Below, in pieces: positions 60,579 through 64,000 of a stretch of DNA of 64,000 bases. Position 1 is the stretch's first letter, and the number at the start of each line of letters is the position of its first letter. Position numbers and translations under genes: made by a program. Under the pieces are notes generated by a model. The model did not search any database, was not told where the DNA came from, and saw only the letters and a program-made list of their open reading frames with translations. This stretch comes from Rhizobium freirei PRF 81 (GTDB lineage Bacteria > Pseudomonadota > Alphaproteobacteria > Rhizobiales > Rhizobiaceae), in assembly GCF_000359745.1 (NCBI RefSeq), contig NZ_AQHN01000089.1:62001-126000 (forward strand). Reading direction: 5' to 3'.

Positions 60579-60917
60579 TCAATCGCCGGCGCCCGGATTC
60601 GTCGAGAAATATTTCTCGAACTTGCCCTGCTCGCCATCCATCTCCTTGGCTTCCGGCAGCGCATCGCGCTTCACCGTGATGTTCGGCCAGATGGACGCAT
60701 ATTCGGCATTGATCTTCAGCCACTTGTCGAGGCCCGGCTCCGTATCGGGCTTGATCGCCTCGGCAGGACATTCCGGTTCGCAGACGCCGCAATCGATGCA
60801 TTCGTCAGGATGGATAACAAGAAAATTCTCGCCTTCGTAGAAGCAGTCGACGGGGCAGACTTCTACGCAATCGGTATACTTGCAGCGGATGCAATTATCG
60901 GTCACGACATATGTCAT
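60579..60917 (-). CDS. fdxA: Seven-iron ferredoxin
   Basis: A 112-residue electron carrier. The N-terminal half has C-x2-C-x4-C-x3-C-P and D-E-C-I-D-C-G-V-C-E-P-E-C-P, the pattern for one 3Fe-4S and one 4Fe-4S cluster; the C-terminal extension (about 55 residues) is typical of the Azotobacter-type FdxA. GGAG lies 6 bases before ATG 60917, so the longer frame to 61058 is rejected. It lies in the conserved alphaproteobacterial order helicase, S4 protein, fdxA, carD. Confidence 0.95.
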   Translation of the reverse strand: MTYVVTDNCIRCKYTDCVEVCPVDCFYEGENFLVIHPDECIDCGVCEPECPAEAIKPDTEPGLDKWLKINAEYASIWPNITVKRDALPEAKEMDGEQGKFEKYFSTNPGAGD

Positions 60918-61090
60918 GAAGCACTCCAGGAATGTCTCTAGCTTCCGCGGAGCCGAACGAACAGACGAATGCGCCACGCGCAGACTCGCCGCTCGGCTGG
61001 TTACCGGCAGGTTGATCGTGAGGTATCGACTTTGCTGCCCAATTTCAAGGACAAACAATCTTCAAAACAACGAAGGAAAGACAGAGTTTT

Positions 61091-61495
61091 CTAATCATCG
61101 TCCGAGGTCAGACGATCGATTGCGCGCCGGTCGCGCTTTGTCGGCCTGCCGCTACCCGGCGCCCGCTGGGCCTGCTCGAAAGGGGTGAGATGTTTTGTCT
61201 CACCCGGCGGCGGCGTCAGGTCTTCGTAGAGCAGCTTGGCTTCCTCGAAGGGCCCCCTGCGCTCGCCGGCCGCCCGCACGATCAGGATGACGTCGCGGCG
61301 TTCGAAGGACAGCTCTATCCGATCGCCTGCCTTGAGATTGTAGCTCGGCTGCACGACCCGCTCGCCGTTCACCCGCACATTGCCATTCTGTATGTAGAGC
61401 TGTGCGAGCGAACGGGATTTCACCATGCGGGCAAAGAACAGCCATTTGTCGATGCGCTGGCGCGAACCGGAAAATGGCTGCTTCTCGTCTTTCAT
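61091..61495 (-). CDS. S4-domain RNA-binding protein, Hsp15-like
   Basis: A 134-residue protein whose residues about 12-60 form an S4 RNA-binding domain (R-I-D-K-W-L-F-F-A-R-M-V-K-S-R-S-L-A ... G-N-V-R-V-N-G). The basic C-terminus (G-R-P-T-K-R-D-R-R) suits ribosomal RNA binding. Hsp15 in Escherichia coli rescues stalled 50S subunits with attached peptidyl-tRNA; the same role is inferred. It starts 3 bases after the helicase stop, so the two are cotranscribed. Confidence 0.9.
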   Translation of the reverse strand: MKDEKQPFSGSRQRIDKWLFFARMVKSRSLAQLYIQNGNVRVNGERVVQPSYNLKAGDRIELSFERRDVILIVRAAGERRGPFEEAKLLYEDLTPPPGETKHLTPFEQAQRAPGSGRPTKRDRRAIDRLTSDDD

Positions 61496-61498
61496 GGC

Positions 61499-64000
61499 CT
61501 ATTTCTTCATCTGCTCCTTGAGGGCAGCGAGCTTTGCGAACGGAGAATCCGGATCGATCGGCTTTTCCTTGCGCGGCGGCTTGGCTTCGAAGCGCAAAGG
61601 CTGCGACGCGCCGCGGTTGTTGCGGTCGTTCCGATTGTTGCGGTCGTTCCGGTCGCCACGCTCCTGACGGTCGTTGCGCTCGCCACGGCCACCCTGCTGC
61701 TGCGGACGTCCGCCCTCGCGATTGTTGCCACGCTGGCCCTTGTCTCCGCCACGAGCTTCGCGCCCGTCGCGACGATCCCGACCTTCGCGATTGCCTTCGC
61801 CGCTTGCCTGCTCGCCGCCAGCGCGACGGTTGCCCTGCTGACCGCGGCCCTCGCCCTGCTGGCCCCGACGGTCGCCATGATGACCACGGCCGCCCTGACG
61901 CTGCTGCTGATCGCCGCGGCCGCCAAGACGCCAAAGCAGAACCGGCTTCGGCTCGACAGCCTCGGCGACAACGGCATCCGGCGCTGCTGCTTCCTCGACG
62001 GCGGCAACTTCAACGGCCACGACCTCGGCAACCGGAGCTGCCTCTTGGGCAACGGCTTCGGTTTCCTTAGCCGGTTCTTCGCCAGCCGCGTCGGCATCGT
62101 CGTGATCGGCCTTTTCGGCGGCAGCTTCAGTAGCCGGCGCCGGTGCGGCACTTGCATCCTGCTGCGCGAGAAAGGCTGCAGCTTCCTCGGGCTTCACGGC
62201 ATCGGCGCGATAGCCGAGACCCTTGAGGATTTCCTCCATATCCTCCAGCGTCGCGCCGAGGATGGAGAGCATCGCCGTCGTCGTCGTGAAGCGGCGGCCG
62301 TCATAGGCGCCTTCGGGGCGCGATGCCTGGCCGGGCTTCCATTGCAGCAGCGGACGGATCAGATCCGCCAGACGCTCGAGGATGTCGATGCGCACTGCAC
62401 GCTTGCCGAGGAACCGGAAGCCGGCGAGCTTGTAGAACATGCGCTCATAGCTCGGATCGGTGACGACCGAGGTGCGGCCAGCAGCCAGTACGGGAATCAG
62501 ATCACCATAGCCCGGCTTATCAAGGCCATCATTCTTCAATGCCCAGAGCAAAGTAATGAGTTCGGCCGGAGCCGGCTTCAGCAGTGCGGGCACAAAAATA
62601 TGATAGGCGCCGAAGCGAACGCCGTAACGGCGCATGGAGGCGCGTCCATCCTGATCCAGCGACTTCACTTCTTCCGTGACGTCGCGGCGGAACAGAACGC
62701 CCAGATTTTCCACCAGCTGGAAGGCCAGGCCCTTGGCCAGACCCTGCAGATCCTCGGCGCGCTGAAGATCGTCGAGCGGCTTCAGGATCGTGCTGATGTG
62801 ATGATTTACGAAACGCTCGACGCGAGCAGCCACATGATCGCGCGCATTGCCCGTCAGCTGCTCGTCAGCAAGCAGGATGACGCGCGGCCGCATGATATGA
62901 TCGCTACCCGACAGGCGCGCTACGGGATCGCCGAGCCAGCGCACCAGACCATCGGCACTGATTGCAAGATCGCCGTTGCCGGCGGCATGCATGCGCGCGG
63001 CACGCGCCTCGAATTCCAGCGCGAGCGCCTTCAGCGAGGCAGCCTGGACAGCCTTGGCGTCCGGCCCCTCGGTTCCCGAGATAGGCGTGAACCGGAATCC
63101 GGTCAACTGTCCCACATGATGTCCCTCGACGAAGACATCCCCATTCACACTGATTTCAGCTTCCAGCATCGCATTCTCTCTCAGGCGCTTCATGAGCACA
63201 GATGTCCTGCGATCAACAAAGCGTTTCGTCAACCTCTCATGTAACGCGTCGGACAATCGATCTTCGATTTCCCGCGTCTTTTCTTGCCAGTGTGTCGGAT
63301 CGGCAAGCCAGCCGGGCCGATTCGACACATAGGTCCAAGTCCTTATCTGCGCGATTCGCGCCGAAAGCGTGTCAATCTCACCATCCGTCCGATCGGCGCG
63401 ATGCACCTGCTCGGCAAGGAAATCCTCTTTCACCGTGCCATAGCGCACAAGATCGGAAAAGAGGGTAGCGATGAGATCGGCGTGCTGCGCGGGCGTGATG
63501 CGCCGGTAGTCCGGAAGCGCACAGGCTTCCCATAATTTCTCAACCCGGGCCGGGTTGCTGGCAAGATCGACAATCTCCAGATCGCGTGACAAATATTCCA
63601 ACGCCTGCTGGTCTACCGCAGGCAGCGCCCGCGTCAAGCCCTGCACGCGTGGCGCGTCTTCTAAACTTGCACGCAGCGCGGCGATGGATGAAAAATCGAA
63701 ATCCTTGCTGCGCCATTGCAGCACCTTCACCGTGTCGAATTCATGGCCCTCAATCCGCCGCACCAGTTCGTCGTCGAAGGGATCGACCTGGCCCGTCACA
63801 CCGAAAGTGCCGTCCTTGAGATGGCGACCGGCGCGGCCGGCGATCTGGCCGAGTTCGGCCGGATTGAGATTGCGGAACTGATAGCCGTCGAACTTGCGGT
63901 CCTGGGCGAAGGCGACGTGATCGACATCGAGATTGAGACCCATGCCGATCGCATCGGTCGCGACCAGGTACTCGACATCGCCGGCCTGATAGAGCGCGAC
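61499..64000 (-). CDS. Suv3-like superfamily 2 RNA helicase (partial)
   Basis: The C-terminal 833 residues of a helicase whose N-terminal motifs lie beyond the right edge. Motif V (V-A-T-D-A-I-G-M-G-L-N-L-D) and motif VI (Q-I-A-G-R-A-G-R) are visible, followed by F-G-V-T-G-Q-V-D-P, as in Suv3/MgpS proteins. A long conserved C-terminal domain follows. The last about 200 residues are low-complexity: acidic/alanine-rich, then a glycine-arginine-asparagine tract with R-N-D-R-N-N-R repeated, then a short conserved tail (D-P-D-S-P-F-A-K-L-A-A-L). RNA unwinding linked to decay or ribosome assembly is likely. Confidence 0.9.
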   Translation of the reverse strand, partial: VALYQAGDVEYLVATDAIGMGLNLDVDHVAFAQDRKFDGYQFRNLNPAELGQIAGRAGRHLKDGTFGVTGQVDPFDDELVRRIEGHEFDTVKVLQWRSKDFDFSSIAALRASLEDAPRVQGLTRALPAVDQQALEYLSRDLEIVDLASNPARVEKLWEACALPDYRRITPAQHADLIATLFSDLVRYGTVKEDFLAEQVHRADRTDGEIDTLSARIAQIRTWTYVSNRPGWLADPTHWQEKTREIEDRLSDALHERLTKRFVDRRTSVLMKRLRENAMLEAEISVNGDVFVEGHHVGQLTGFRFTPISGTEGPDAKAVQAASLKALALEFEARAARMHAAGNGDLAISADGLVRWLGDPVARLSGSDHIMRPRVILLADEQLTGNARDHVAARVERFVNHHISTILKPLDDLQRAEDLQGLAKGLAFQLVENLGVLFRRDVTEEVKSLDQDGRASMRRYGVRFGAYHIFVPALLKPAPAELITLLWALKNDGLDKPGYGDLIPVLAAGRTSVVTDPSYERMFYKLAGFRFLGKRAVRIDILERLADLIRPLLQWKPGQASRPEGAYDGRRFTTTTAMLSILGATLEDMEEILKGLGYRADAVKPEEAAAFLAQQDASAAPAPATEAAAEKADHDDADAAGEEPAKETEAVAQEAAPVAEVVAVEVAAVEEAAAPDAVVAEAVEPKPVLLWRLGGRGDQQQRQGGRGHHGDRRGQQGEGRGQQGNRRAGGEQASGEGNREGRDRRDGREARGGDKGQRGNNREGGRPQQQGGRGERNDRQERGDRNDRNNRNDRNNRGASQPLRFEAKPPRKEKPIDPDSPFAKLAALKEQMKK

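Noticed and set aside
61190..63244. A 684-codon open frame on the plus strand
   Set aside because: Antisense to the S4 and helicase genes. The long hydrophobic Leu/Val/Ala/Thr run is the complement of the Gly/Arg/Asn-rich helicase tail, not a membrane domain.

Overview
The window looks like chromosomal DNA of a Rhizobiaceae member (Rhizobium sensu lato). This rests on the GC-rich wobble usage, many sugar ABC and Gfo/Idh/MocA genes, an RpoH2-type sigma factor, CarD, FdxA, an efp-epmA-epmB group, a SAM-II riboswitch before metA, a TPP riboswitch before thiBPQ, and mosaic palindromic intergenic repeats. No plasmid, phage, IS or CRISPR signature is visible. All calls come from reading the sequence; no database search was run.

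Positions 1-22,250 are a sugar or glycoside uptake region. It holds a partial sugar ABC operon with a ROK regulator, oxidoreductase and ThuA gene (1-4974); an orphan Tat-type binding protein, LacI regulator, DUF2264 protein and D-2-hydroxyacid dehydrogenase (5360-10749); a small lipoprotein; and a TetR-centred locus. In that locus an enolase-superfamily enzyme and a MocA-type oxidoreductase are read leftward, while a complete ABC importer with two more oxidoreductases is read rightward. Two matching operator/promoter pairs suggest one TetR protein controls both arms. A GH2 beta-mannosidase-like gene follows at 22249-24717.

Positions 24,795-31,312 are the most unusual part. A four-gene operon encodes a carrier protein, an acyl-CoA-dehydrogenase-like flavoprotein, a tRNA-synthetase-like amino acid:[carrier protein] ligase and a DUF1839 protein. 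Beside it lie epmB, epmA and efp, in which a second synthetase paralogue modifies elongation factor P. Two synthetase paralogues that charge proteins instead of tRNA therefore sit within about 5 kb. The physiological product of the carrier-protein pathway is, to my knowledge, unresolved.

Positions 31,419-37,975 hold an SbmA/YddA-like membrane protein with a degraded ATPase domain, a MoxR ATPase and a VWA protein flanking SAM-II-controlled metA, and a TetR/DUF308 divergent pair. Positions 38,337-43,294 hold galM and an amino-sugar operon (GntR, NagB-II-like, NagA, SIS protein). Positions 43,404-47,761 encode an RND pump and its adaptor. Positions 48,073-56,495 hold an ABC-F protein, thiamine diphosphokinase, a MarR/MFS pair and riboswitch-controlled thiBPQ. 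Positions 56,823-64,000 are housekeeping: M48 lipoprotein, RpoH2, CarD, FdxA, an S4 protein and a Suv3-like helicase that runs off the right edge.
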